This document shows positions 8,019 to 15,082 of a DNA stretch of 64,000 bases, piece by piece; within the stretch, counting starts at the first letter, position 1; each line of letters opens with the position of its first letter. The notes under the pieces were generated by a model that was given only the letters and a program-made list of their open reading frames with translations, had not been told where the DNA came from and searched no databases. This DNA is from Sinomonas atrocyanea (GTDB taxonomy: Bacteria > Actinomycetota > Actinomycetes > Actinomycetales > Micrococcaceae): positions 868,001 to 932,000 of the forward strand of contig NZ_CP014518.1 in assembly GCF_001577305.1 (NCBI RefSeq). Reading direction: 5' to 3'. The translations under genes and the position numbers were made by a program.

Positions 8019-8954
8019 TCACTTCCCTGTGATGAAGGTGGAGAGGGCAGAAGCTGCGACCTCGGGGCGGACCCGGGTGATCGCACCCGCATGACCTGCG
8101 GAAGCCCACGAGGAGAAGTTGTTGAACAAAGAGTCCCAGCGGCTGATGTCGCCGACGGGGTCGGGCTGGACGACGAGGATCGGGTGCCCCTTGAAGTCCG
8201 CCGGCTCTTGAGGGCGGTTCTCATCCAGATCGGACAGGACCGCGAATTGGATCTCGCCTTGGGCGGGGGCGAGGAGGGCGAGGGCAGCGGCGCCTGCCGT
8301 GATTCCGCTGGACTGGTTGGAGTTGAGGTCGAGCTTGCCGAGGGCCTTGGCGGCGCCGGCGGCTGCCGTGACTGCGCTGTCGTAGGCGGCAGACCAGGCC
8401 GCAGCTGATTTCTTGAAGGCGTCGTAGGCGCCGCCTGGGTCGAGGGTGCCGTCAGCGGTCATGTCCGGGCGCGCGGGGAGTCCGGGGACGCTTGGGATGG
8501 AGACATCGATGTCCTGCTGCCCGTACGCGAGGCTGTTCGTGGCGACAAGGCGCACGGTCAGCCTCAGGCCAGTGACCGGGGGCACGCCCGTCTTCGGGTT
8601 CGACGGCTTCGGCGGCACGTAGTTCTGGACGTCGGCGATGATGTCCGCCTTCATGGAGTCGCGGAACGACTTGTCGGTCGAGGACGTCGGATCGATCAGG
8701 ACATACCGGAGACGCTGCGGGGGGAGGTCCTCGAGGCTGGTGCCCCCGGAGGGGGCCGTGCTCGGCGCCCCGCCGGGCGTGGGCGCGGGGACAGCGCTGG
8801 GGGCGCCGGTCGCCGGGGCGCCGAGCATCGTCGCCCCGGCGGCAGCGGTGGCCGCCGGGCCCGGCTGGGCGCCGAGGACCGGGCCGATCTTGCCCCAGTT
8901 CATCCATCCCAGGAGCACGGCCAGGACGATCGCGAGGGGGAGGACCTTCTTCAT
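8019..8954 (-). CDS. membrane-anchored or secreted protein, possible vWA-like domain
   Basis: 311 aa from ATG 8954. MKKVLPLAIVLAVLLGWMNW is an N-terminal anchor or uncleaved signal, followed by a Pro/Ala/Gly linker (to about residue 75). The globular part begins RLRYVLIDPTSSTDKSF, where D-x-T-x-S resembles the MIDAS motif of vWA domains, and later has QFAVLSDLDEN, a strand ending in Asp at the place expected for a second MIDAS loop. A vWA-like fold is therefore an inference. vWA proteins frequently partner AAA+ ATPases, and one is encoded three genes downstream. No other family match seen. Confidence 0.55.
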   Translation of the reverse strand: MKKVLPLAIVLAVLLGWMNWGKIGPVLGAQPGPAATAAAGATMLGAPATGAPSAVPAPTPGGAPSTAPSGGTSLEDLPPQRLRYVLIDPTSSTDKSFRDSMKADIIADVQNYVPPKPSNPKTGVPPVTGLRLTVRLVATNSLAYGQQDIDVSIPSVPGLPARPDMTADGTLDPGGAYDAFKKSAAAWSAAYDSAVTAAAGAAKALGKLDLNSNQSSGITAGAAALALLAPAQGEIQFAVLSDLDENRPQEPADFKGHPILVVQPDPVGDISRWDSLFNNFSSWASAGHAGAITRVRPEVAASALSTFITGK

Positions 8955-8971
8955 GGCGGAGCCCTTCCTGC

Positions 8972-9901
8972 TCAGGCCGCGTCGACTGCGGCGGGACGCA
9001 TCCGACCGGAGACCTGGCGGATGCGGGCGAGGTTTTCCTGCTTCTGCTTGCGCGCCTCGAGGCGGACGAACGAGCGCGTGTTCGCGATCGCGGCGAGCTC
9101 GCGCGAGAGCATCGGGCTCTTCCCTCGGTGCTCGGCGGTCACGACATGGACGGTGAGGCCGAGAGCCTTGGCCCGACGCGCGAGGTCGGCGAAGGCGTGG
9201 TCGCCGGAGATGATGACGAGTTCGTCGAAGTCGCGTGCTACGCGGCGGAGGTCGATCGCGGCGAGGAGGGCGTGATCGGCGCCGTCGGGGGCGTCGGCGC
9301 CCACGACCCACTTCACGTTCTCGCCGCTGATAACCCTGCGGTACCGGCGGGCGACGGAGCGGGAGGCACCGACGACGACGTGGTCGTGCGGCGCGATGCC
9401 TGGGGCCTGCTTCTTGATCAGGTCCCAGAAGGTTGCGACCTGTCTGCAGCTGGCCCTCGCCCCCCGCGTCGGGTTCTCGATATCGGCGAGGACATAACGC
9501 TTCTTGCGCGACTCGAGCGAGGCCAGGAACGCGGCGGCCGGCACCGAAGGGACGCTCGCGACAGCGGGCTCCTGGCTCGCCGTCAGCTCGAGGTGGACCC
9601 CGCCACAGGCCGGGCACGCGAAGATGCACACCTCGAGGCCGCGTGAGCGCGTCGTCTTGGCCGCCTGCAGAGCCTGGTGGCGGTCCCGGAGCCGGGGAAG
9701 GCCAGTGGCCTCACAGACCGAGACCTTGTGCTGGCGCGTCTTCCCGTTCCTGCGGTGCCGCCGGTTGCACAGACCCGAACCGACCTTGTGCCCAGGCTCA
9801 AGGCGGGCGCGCCCCCTCTCTGCAGCCCGGCGGGGGGAAAGGAAGGCCTGCCCCGTGGCCGTCTCAGTGTCGTCTACGAGCTCGAGTCTGCCGCCGCTCA
9901 T
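8972..9901 (-). CDS. NYN (PIN-like) RNase with N-terminal Cys motifs
   Basis: 309 aa from ATG 9901, chosen for the GGGAGACGGAAG ribosome site and its shared leader with the gene at 11063. A basic region with scattered Cys leads to a CPACGG knuckle (about residue 107). The NYN domain follows: RYVLADIENP (first acidic metal ligand), HVVVGASRSVARRYR, WVVGADAPDGADHALLAAID and DELVIISGDHAFADLARRAK, then GLTVHVVT. The ordered acids D...D...D/GD fit a PIN/NYN nuclease that cuts RNA. It precedes the anchored protein by 17 nt, so it belongs to the same transcript. Alternative: inactive NYN-type binding protein. Confidence 0.75.
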   Translation of the reverse strand: MSGGRLELVDDTETATGQAFLSPRRAAERGRARLEPGHKVGSGLCNRRHRRNGKTRQHKVSVCEATGLPRLRDRHQALQAAKTTRSRGLEVCIFACPACGGVHLELTASQEPAVASVPSVPAAAFLASLESRKKRYVLADIENPTRGARASCRQVATFWDLIKKQAPGIAPHDHVVVGASRSVARRYRRVISGENVKWVVGADAPDGADHALLAAIDLRRVARDFDELVIISGDHAFADLARRAKALGLTVHVVTAEHRGKSPMLSRELAAIANTRSFVRLEARKQKQENLARIRQVSGRMRPAAVDAA

Positions 9902-10020
9902 CTTCCGTCTCCCGTCGTCTGGCTGGATGCCCAGCTCCTGCATTCGTGTTGCTGGTTGGAAAGGTCCGTTTGTCCGGCCCTTTCCGGTGTGTTTCGTGTA
10001 GGAAGAGAATGGCATTCGCC

Positions 10021-10037
10021 GCTATTCCGATGCTGAC
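10021..10037 (-). promoter_or_regulatory. upstream element repeated at 11180 (copy B)
   Basis: Read on the minus strand this is GTCAGCATCGGAATAGC, 120 nt before the NYN gene start. A near-identical copy (2 mismatches in 17) lies 117 nt before the 52-aa gene. Just before both start codons there is also a shared CAGACGAC...GGGGACG-type leader. It looks like a duplicated promoter or operator that gives the NYN gene its own transcription start. Confidence 0.45.
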
Positions 10038-10049
10038 GCTGCGCTGCCT

Positions 10050-10154
10050 TTAAATCTGGGCCCTGTGAGCGAGATGTAAGTCAGTGGAAACTGCCATGAA
10101 AAACCCCCGAGGAGGCCTTCTTGTGTTGGTTCCGAGGTGGAATTGACCATTCAT
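10050..10154 (-). CDS. possible 34-aa peptide
   Basis: A short ORF (MNGQFHLGTNTRRPPRGFF start) begins 2 nt after the SprT-like stop, with AAAGGAG about 9 nt upstream of its ATG. Spacing and ribosome site argue for translation; composition is basic and gives no family. It ends just before the repeated upstream element at 10021. It could be a leader peptide or chance. Confidence 0.35.
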   Translation of the reverse strand: MNGQFHLGTNTRRPPRGFFMAVSTDLHLAHRAQI

Positions 10155-10156
10155 GG

Positions 10157-10912
10157 TTAGAGACTCCTTTCTGAGAATGGGGACCCGCATTTTGCGCAGA
10201 GGATGCTCTCCGGCTCCCAGGACCCGCGCGCTATGCGGATGGTGCGGGGGCGGCCTCCGCCGGTCATGCAGTTGCAGGCGGCGAACACATACCGTGAGGC
10301 GGCGGGGGCCGGGAGTGAGGTGCCTGGCTCGAGGGCTGTCGACCCGTCCTCGTCTTCGGGCTCCTCGGGGAGGAAGGGTGCCCGGGGGACTGGACTTCTG
10401 AGGACGAGGGCGCGGTAGAGCCGGGCTGTGATGTCCGCGTACTCCCTGGCGAAGCGGGGCGAGAGGCAGGGCGTTTCGAGTCCGCGATAGGTGCCGGAGG
10501 GAACGACGCGCAGCCCGAGTGCCAGGGCGATCTCGCCGAAACGGCGGTTGTGGAAGCGGCCGCGGTTCGAGGTGTCCTTGATACCCTCGCAATGGGCGTA
10601 GAGATGTGCCAGTTCGTGGACGATCGTCGTGAGGATGTCCTCGGCGAGGGGGCCGCGCCCATTCCTGCTGTGGCCGTCGGCGCAGATGACGACTTCGTTG
10701 ACCGGGTTCCCGCAGAATTCCCATGATTCCGGGGCGAAGTAGCCCAACGTTCCGCGCTTGTGGCGGATGATGTTGAGGATGACGGTGTCCGTGGCGGCCT
10801 CCGCGAGCCCGGGAAGATCCTCGGAGCGCCGCCTTGCGACTTCGCAGAGGGCCCAATAGTGGGCATCGGACTGCTCGCGGTTAGCCGACTGGGGGCCGAA
10901 GAGGTCACTCAC
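10157..10912 (-). CDS. SprT-like zinc metallopeptidase
   Basis: 251 aa. VHELAHLYAHCEG (about residue 99) is a HExxH zinc site, with a further downstream His in NRGRFHNRRFGEIA as in SprT/WLM-like peptidases. The C-terminus carries a zinc ribbon (CNCMTGG ... CAKCG), also typical of SprT-like proteins that act on DNA-bound proteins. Start GTG 10912 overlaps the upstream gene by 8 nt, with AGGGGAGGGAG as ribosome site. Phage and plasmid-borne homologues are common, so mobile origin is possible. Substrate unknown; the peptidase call is confident. Confidence 0.8.
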   Translation of the reverse strand: MSDLFGPQSANREQSDAHYWALCEVARRRSEDLPGLAEAATDTVILNIIRHKRGTLGYFAPESWEFCGNPVNEVVICADGHSRNGRGPLAEDILTTIVHELAHLYAHCEGIKDTSNRGRFHNRRFGEIALALGLRVVPSGTYRGLETPCLSPRFAREYADITARLYRALVLRSPVPRAPFLPEEPEDEDGSTALEPGTSLPAPAASRYVFAACNCMTGGGRPRTIRIARGSWEPESILCAKCGSPFSERSL

Positions 10913-11063
10913 GAGCTCCCTCCCCTTCTAGGCGCACGGTGGAACCGCCTCCGAGGAACAGCGAGGCCGTGCGCCGGGCAGCGCCCGGGCCCGGGGCAAC
11001 GACCCAGCCGCCGCCGACGACGGCCCCGGTCTCGTCTACCAGGTCGAATTTGTAGCGGTTCAT
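10905..11063 (-). CDS. 52-aa protein, first gene of the large minus operon
   Basis: ATG 11063 gives MNRYKFDLVDETGAVVGGGW and so on, ending in REGEG-type acidic residues. Its first residues resemble the start of the NYN protein (MSGGRLELVDDTE): both have [KR]-[FL]-[DE]-LVD-[DE]-T. The upstream DNA is also alike. It therefore looks like a short relative of the NYN protein's N-terminal segment, perhaps a regulator or a duplication remnant. Its stop overlaps the SprT-like start, so it is translated with it. Confidence 0.5.
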   Translation of the reverse strand: MNRYKFDLVDETGAVVGGGWVVAPGPGAARRTASLFLGGGSTVRLEGEGARE

Positions 11064-11179
11064 CTCTCGTCCCCTGTCGTCTGCCCGACGTCCTGAGAGA
11101 ATTCCAGCGTTTCCCTCGCCGCAATTTTCCCGGGCCTTCTCATCGGATCGATGCCGATAAGGGGATGATGCCAAGCACT

Positions 11180-11196
11180 GCTATTCCGGCGCTGAC
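11180..11196 (-). promoter_or_regulatory. upstream element repeated at 10021 (copy A)
   Basis: Minus-strand GTCAGCGCCGGAATAGC, 117 nt before the first gene of the operon. See the copy at 10021. The conserved distance to both start codons suggests a promoter or protein-binding site that was duplicated together with the leader. Confidence 0.45.
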
Positions 11197-11791
11197 CGAT
11201 CACAGACGCGACGTTGCGCTCGGATCAGCATTCTGTAAGCGAGCACTGAGCGCCGAAATGCCGTCGTCTATTCAGGCATTTGAAAGTGGGTCGCCTTGTG
11301 TCATTTCGATGAATCCGCGGGGGGCATGATGCGACGCCCTGGCGTAGCAGCGGCCGTCAGCCTCTGGGACGGCCGGATCCAGCCCTGTCACCGAGCGCGC
11401 TGGCTATGTTGGCCTCTGTCCTGTCCCCAGGCGGGGCGCCTTGCAGACCTGCACGATCCCGGTCACCGCCATGGCACCGGCTGCCCGTGGAAAGCAGCCG
11501 CCGGGGCCCGGAACGTTCAAGAGGCTCCTCAGGAGGCGCCCTGCTGTTCTCGCAAGCTCCTCTGCCAGCTCAACGCACGCGGGAAGGGCAGGCCGCACGA
11601 GAGCGGACGACGGACCTGGACGCGACGGAGCAGAGGGTGGGCAGGCGACAGCGCGTCGTGGCGGACACAGCCGCGAGGCCGCCCGTGTCTCGGAGAAGAT
11701 GAGACGCGGGCCGCGCGCTATGGGCAGAAGACAGCTTCGTTGTTCCTGGATCATCTCGGAAACCAGGAGAAGTGTCACACGGAGGGGCGAG
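11197..11791. other. intergenic stretch without a convincing gene
   Basis: About 595 bp between two minus-strand operons. It holds the 3' flank of the acetyltransferase gene and the upstream region of the large operon. Open frames here have no ribosome sites and poor composition. I see no RNA gene or clear terminator. Confidence 0.5.
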
Positions 11792-12448
11792 TCAGGGCTG
11801 GCCTAGGTCTGGACGGGCAGCGCCCAGGTCCCTGGGGTGCAGGAAGCGAGCGGGCACTCCGGCGACGACAGTGAAGGGCTCGATGTCTCTGGTGACGACG
11901 CTGCCCGCCCCGACTATTGCACCATCGCCGATGGTGACCCCGGCCACCACCGTCACCCTCGCGCCCAGCCACACGTCATGTCCGATGACCACAGGACCGA
12001 AATCGTGGCCCTGATCGCGGATAGGACGCCCCGAATCGGAGAAACTGTGATTCGCGCTGTTGATGACGGTGTAGGGGCCGATGAGGACGTCGTCTCCAAT
12101 CTGGACAGGGGCCGGGGCTGTGATGATGACGCCGCGGTTCATGAATACGCGGTTGCCGAGATAGATGTTCTGGGGGTAGTGCAGGATCGTGTCGGGGAAG
12201 ACGCATAGGTCCCTGACGCGGCCGGGGAGGGTGTTCTCGTAGAACCAGTTCCGCATGTCGAGTTCCAGGCCGACCGATGACCTTCGGGCCAGTTTCTCCT
12301 GAAGGAGATGCCAGGAGTGTGACCCTGTTCTTGGTAGGCCAAAGAGGCGTCTCAGCAGGAATTCGACATGTCTTCCCGCCTCGTGCATCTCGAAGACGAT
12401 CTGCCGGTCCGTTTCACGGGAGTTGTAGGCGTCGAGTTCTTTGCGCAT
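11792..12448 (-). CDS. left-handed beta-helix (hexapeptide) O-acetyltransferase
   Basis: 218 aa. N-terminal helical part, then hexapeptide repeats from about residue 95: ILHYPQNIYLGNRVFMNRG, VQIGDDVLIGPYTVI, PVVIGHDVWLGARVTVV and VTIGDGAIVGAGSVVTRDI, ending AGVPARFL. The His in NSANHSF corresponds to the catalytic base of maltose/galactoside acetyltransferases. It would move acetyl from acetyl-CoA to a hydroxyl of a small acceptor. Last gene of the AfsR-headed operon, 3 nt after the phosphatase frame, so probably a tailoring enzyme for that pathway. Acceptor not predictable. Confidence 0.85.
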   Translation of the reverse strand: MRKELDAYNSRETDRQIVFEMHEAGRHVEFLLRRLFGLPRTGSHSWHLLQEKLARRSSVGLELDMRNWFYENTLPGRVRDLCVFPDTILHYPQNIYLGNRVFMNRGVIITAPAPVQIGDDVLIGPYTVINSANHSFSDSGRPIRDQGHDFGPVVIGHDVWLGARVTVVAGVTIGDGAIVGAGSVVTRDIEPFTVVAGVPARFLHPRDLGAARPDLGQP

Positions 12449-12451
12449 GTT

Positions 12452-13020
12452 TCAGACGGTGAGATGGCCGAAGCGCCTCGCCTCTTCGAGCAGCATCGGT
12501 TGAAGGTGGGGCTCGTCCTCTTCGAAGATGTCGGTCTTGGATATCTGTCCGAGGAGGTAGCGTGCTGTTCTGATCCAGCCGTTGTGGGTGACGATCAGCG
12601 CACTTTTCACCGGCCTCCTCTGCACATCCGAGAGGAACTCTGAGATCCGTGTGCAGAAATCCTCGAAGGTCTCACCGCCGGGAGGCGCGAATTCGGGGTC
12701 GAACGCTCCCGAGGGGGAGAAGGCCTGCGGGAAGTCCTCCTGCACGCGCGCCCGGCTCATCCCTTCCCAGGCGCCGAGACTGCGTTCCATAAGGCGTGGA
12801 TCCAACACGATCTCGCATTGGGGGCGGATCGCGAGGAGGGTCTCCTGCGCCCGTGCCAGGGGGAGGAATAGGCGCAGTCGAAGACGTGGCCTTCGAGCCG
12901 GAGACCTAGTTCCTGGGCTTGGTGGATGCCTTCGGCGGTTGCCGGAACGTCGGTGCTGCCCATGTAGGTCTTGGAGGCGTTGGACGCTGTGGGGGCGTGC
13001 CGCACCACTGTGATGCTCAT
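12452..13020 (-). pseudogene. histidine phosphatase family protein with a single-base frameshift
   Basis: The first frame gives MSITVVRHAPTASNASKTYM (RHG-like catalytic motif RHA) as far as FDCAYSSP. The other frame continues LARAQETLLAIRPQCEI to VTHNGWIRTARYLLG (second catalytic His) and the end. Joining them needs one extra C: the run reads 5 (G5 on the plus strand, 12859-12863) where 6 restores frame. Everything else looks intact, so this is either a recent mutation or a homopolymer sequencing error. Start overlaps the hydrolase stop by 4 nt. Family: phosphoglycerate-mutase-like phosphatases; substrate unknown. Confidence 0.8.
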
Positions 13021-13979
13021 AGGTCACCTGTGATCATGCGCTGGCGTTCGAGCAGGTAGGCGCCCATTTTCGCTGCGGTTTCGAGGACTGTTTCCCTCGC
13101 CCGGTCGATCGCCCTGGTCTGCATGGCGAAACCGTGCATCTGGTCGTCTAGGTGGATGTGCTCCACGAGCACCCCGGCCTGCTGGAGGCGCTCTGCGTAG
13201 GCTGTGCCCTCGTCGCGGAGGGGGTCGAACTCTGCGGTCAGGACGAGAGTCTTCGGGAGTCCCTTGAGGTCGTGGGCCCGCAGAGGGAAGAGGTAGGGGT
13301 CGTCGCGGTCCCAGGAGTCCGGGAGATAGTTCCTCCAGGACCACTCCATGAACCTCTTGTCCAGGGAGTAGCCCTTGCCCCGCTCTTCATAGGAGGGTGT
13401 TGAGGGCTCGAAGTAGTCCAGGGCGGGGTAGAGGAGGAGCTGGTAGTCGGCACGCGGTCCTCGGCGGTCGCGCGAGAGGAGGGAAACGGCCGCCGCGAGG
13501 GTCCCGCCTGAGCTGTCTCCGGCCAGTGCCGTGGCGTTGGCGTCGGCGCCCAGGGAACGAGCGTTGTCCAGCGCCCACCTGTATGCCGAGTAGGCATCGT
13601 CAACGGCGGCGGGGTACTTGGCCTCGGGGCTGCGCCGGTAGTCCACTGAGAGCACAGCACACCCGGACTTCTTCGCGAGGATTGCGCACAGCCGGTCATG
13701 GGTGTCGAGATCGTTCACGGTCCATCCGCCCCCGTGGAAGAACACCACAAGTGGTAGCCGCTGGTCCGACGCTGGCCGGTAGAGCCGGGCAGGGATTCCG
13801 CCCTGTGGCCCTGGGATGCGCAGGTCGCGGAGTTCGTCGATCTCCTCGGGATCGCCGGAAATGAAGCCTTTGCGCATCCGCTCACGCGCCTCATCGACGG
13901 GGACCTCGTACACCGGCGGGAGGCCGGCCTTCGATGCGGTGTCCAGAAGCTGCTGGGCCTGACCGTTCAGGGGGGTCAT
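13017..13979 (-). CDS. alpha/beta hydrolase, HSL-type esterase
   Basis: 320 aa. VVFFHGGGWTV (oxyanion-hole HGGGW), AGDSSGG (nucleophile Ser), EFDPLRDEG (acid) and DQMHGFAM (catalytic His) are in the order of the hormone-sensitive-lipase family. It hydrolyses a carboxylic ester or similar bond; the class also includes acyl transfer enzymes in secondary metabolism. Start overlaps the upstream stop (ATGA), and its stop overlaps the phosphatase start, so the operon is translationally coupled. No signal peptide, so it acts in the cytoplasm. Confidence 0.85.
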   Translation of the reverse strand: MTPLNGQAQQLLDTASKAGLPPVYEVPVDEARERMRKGFISGDPEEIDELRDLRIPGPQGGIPARLYRPASDQRLPLVVFFHGGGWTVNDLDTHDRLCAILAKKSGCAVLSVDYRRSPEAKYPAAVDDAYSAYRWALDNARSLGADANATALAGDSSGGTLAAAVSLLSRDRRGPRADYQLLLYPALDYFEPSTPSYEERGKGYSLDKRFMEWSWRNYLPDSWDRDDPYLFPLRAHDLKGLPKTLVLTAEFDPLRDEGTAYAERLQQAGVLVEHIHLDDQMHGFAMQTRAIDRARETVLETAAKMGAYLLERQRMITGDL

Positions 13980-15082
13980 GCTGTTCCGCCTTGCCTGTAG
14001 TGGGAGTAGATGGGGTAGAGCACTGCGGTCACTTCGCCGGGGCAGCTCTGCAGGAGTGACTTGACGGTGAGGTCTTCCTCGAAGTCGCGGATCGCTATGA
14101 AGTCCTCGTTGGCCAGGCTCGCGTCCGTCGAGTACTGGTGGCCCATTAGCGTCAGGCCTGTGGAATCGAACCCGAGGGTCAAGGTGGACCTCGCACGGAC
14201 GCCGAGACCGTGCGGAGTCAGCAGGCGAGGGCCGTCGGCCGTCTCGACCCAGTTGTCGCCATCTATACCGGCGGAGATCATGAACAAAGGGGCCCCGGGC
14301 CGTGTGAGCAGCAGGTATCGGGGGTCATCCTCTCGGAGCCATTGGCATCCGATGGCAACGGAGTTCTGGTCCGGCATTCCATAATGAGGAACCGAAGTCA
14401 CTTCGTCGAGGATTCCCCCGGGGCCGGCGACGAGCTCCGCACAGAATCGCTGGCGCTCCATCTGGTAGCTCTCCAGCATCCGCGCTGTCCGGAAGAACTT
14501 CTCGGCCGACTTCCCGCTTATGTACCTGAGGTATCGCCCGTCATCGCCATGGATGGCCTCTATCTCGTGGCTGTACCAATTGGCGGGATCAGGATAGAGG
14601 CCGTTGTACTGGCGCTTGAACTCGGCTGTTGATGCGTGGAGCACCAGATACTGGCCAGCCGGAAGGCCGCAGGGCTCACGCACTTCGCACAGGGTCACAA
14701 AATGGTTGCCGGAGTCCCAGTTCCACAGAAACCGGGTGTGCTCGGCCATGGTGCTCCTGGCCCGGAGGACGCGCTCTTGGAAGTCGCTCTCGGAGGTGAT
14801 CGGTGTATCGAGGCGGAAGACACTGACGCCGCAGACATTGACAGTCGAGTCGACAGGCACCATGGGCACGTCGGAGTCCCAGGAGTAGTAGGCCCCCGTC
14901 AGGAATCCGCCGTGAATCCGCTGCACATTGTGAGGAAGGCCCAGATCCGGCAGTACGACGACTTCGGCATGGGCCTTGCGGCCTGACACGGCAGAGGACG
15001 CTTGGGCCAGCAGCTCCTCCGTTCTTCGAAGATACGGGAGCAGACGAGCCTGTGTCTCGTCAGGGTCGGTCAAGATTCTCAT
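13976..15082 (-). CDS. divergent RtcB-like protein
   Basis: 368 aa. Segments follow the order of RtcB RNA ligase: VVVLPDLGLPHN (cf. MPDVHLG), a VPxxxxVNVCGVSVFRL block (cf. VGxDIxCGM), WNWDSGNHFVTLCE (cf. GGGNHFIE), YLVLHASTAEF (cf. LLHSGSRG), and a helix with YLRYISGKSAEKFF. Cys and the NH pair are kept, but the metal-binding Asp of the xDxxCG motif appears replaced, so the active site is altered. I infer an RtcB fold with a different or lost activity. It overlaps the AfsR-type regulator gene by 4 nt, an unusual partner. Alternative: unrelated protein with chance motif order. Confidence 0.5.
   Translation of the reverse strand: MRILTDPDETQARLLPYLRRTEELLAQASSAVSGRKAHAEVVVLPDLGLPHNVQRIHGGFLTGAYYSWDSDVPMVPVDSTVNVCGVSVFRLDTPITSESDFQERVLRARSTMAEHTRFLWNWDSGNHFVTLCEVREPCGLPAGQYLVLHASTAEFKRQYNGLYPDPANWYSHEIEAIHGDDGRYLRYISGKSAEKFFRTARMLESYQMERQRFCAELVAGPGGILDEVTSVPHYGMPDQNSVAIGCQWLREDDPRYLLLTRPGAPLFMISAGIDGDNWVETADGPRLLTPHGLGVRARSTLTLGFDSTGLTLMGHQYSTDASLANEDFIAIRDFEEDLTVKSLLQSCPGEVTAVLYPIYSHYRQGGTA

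Noticed and set aside
10085..10125. Possible terminator with a TTTTT tail on the minus strand
   Set aside because: The preceding GC-rich sequence does not form a stem of useful length with a normal loop, and it lies within the possible 34-aa ORF.
11404..11778. 124-codon minus-strand frame in the gap after the acetyltransferase
   Set aside because: No ribosome site, no family resemblance, poor composition.
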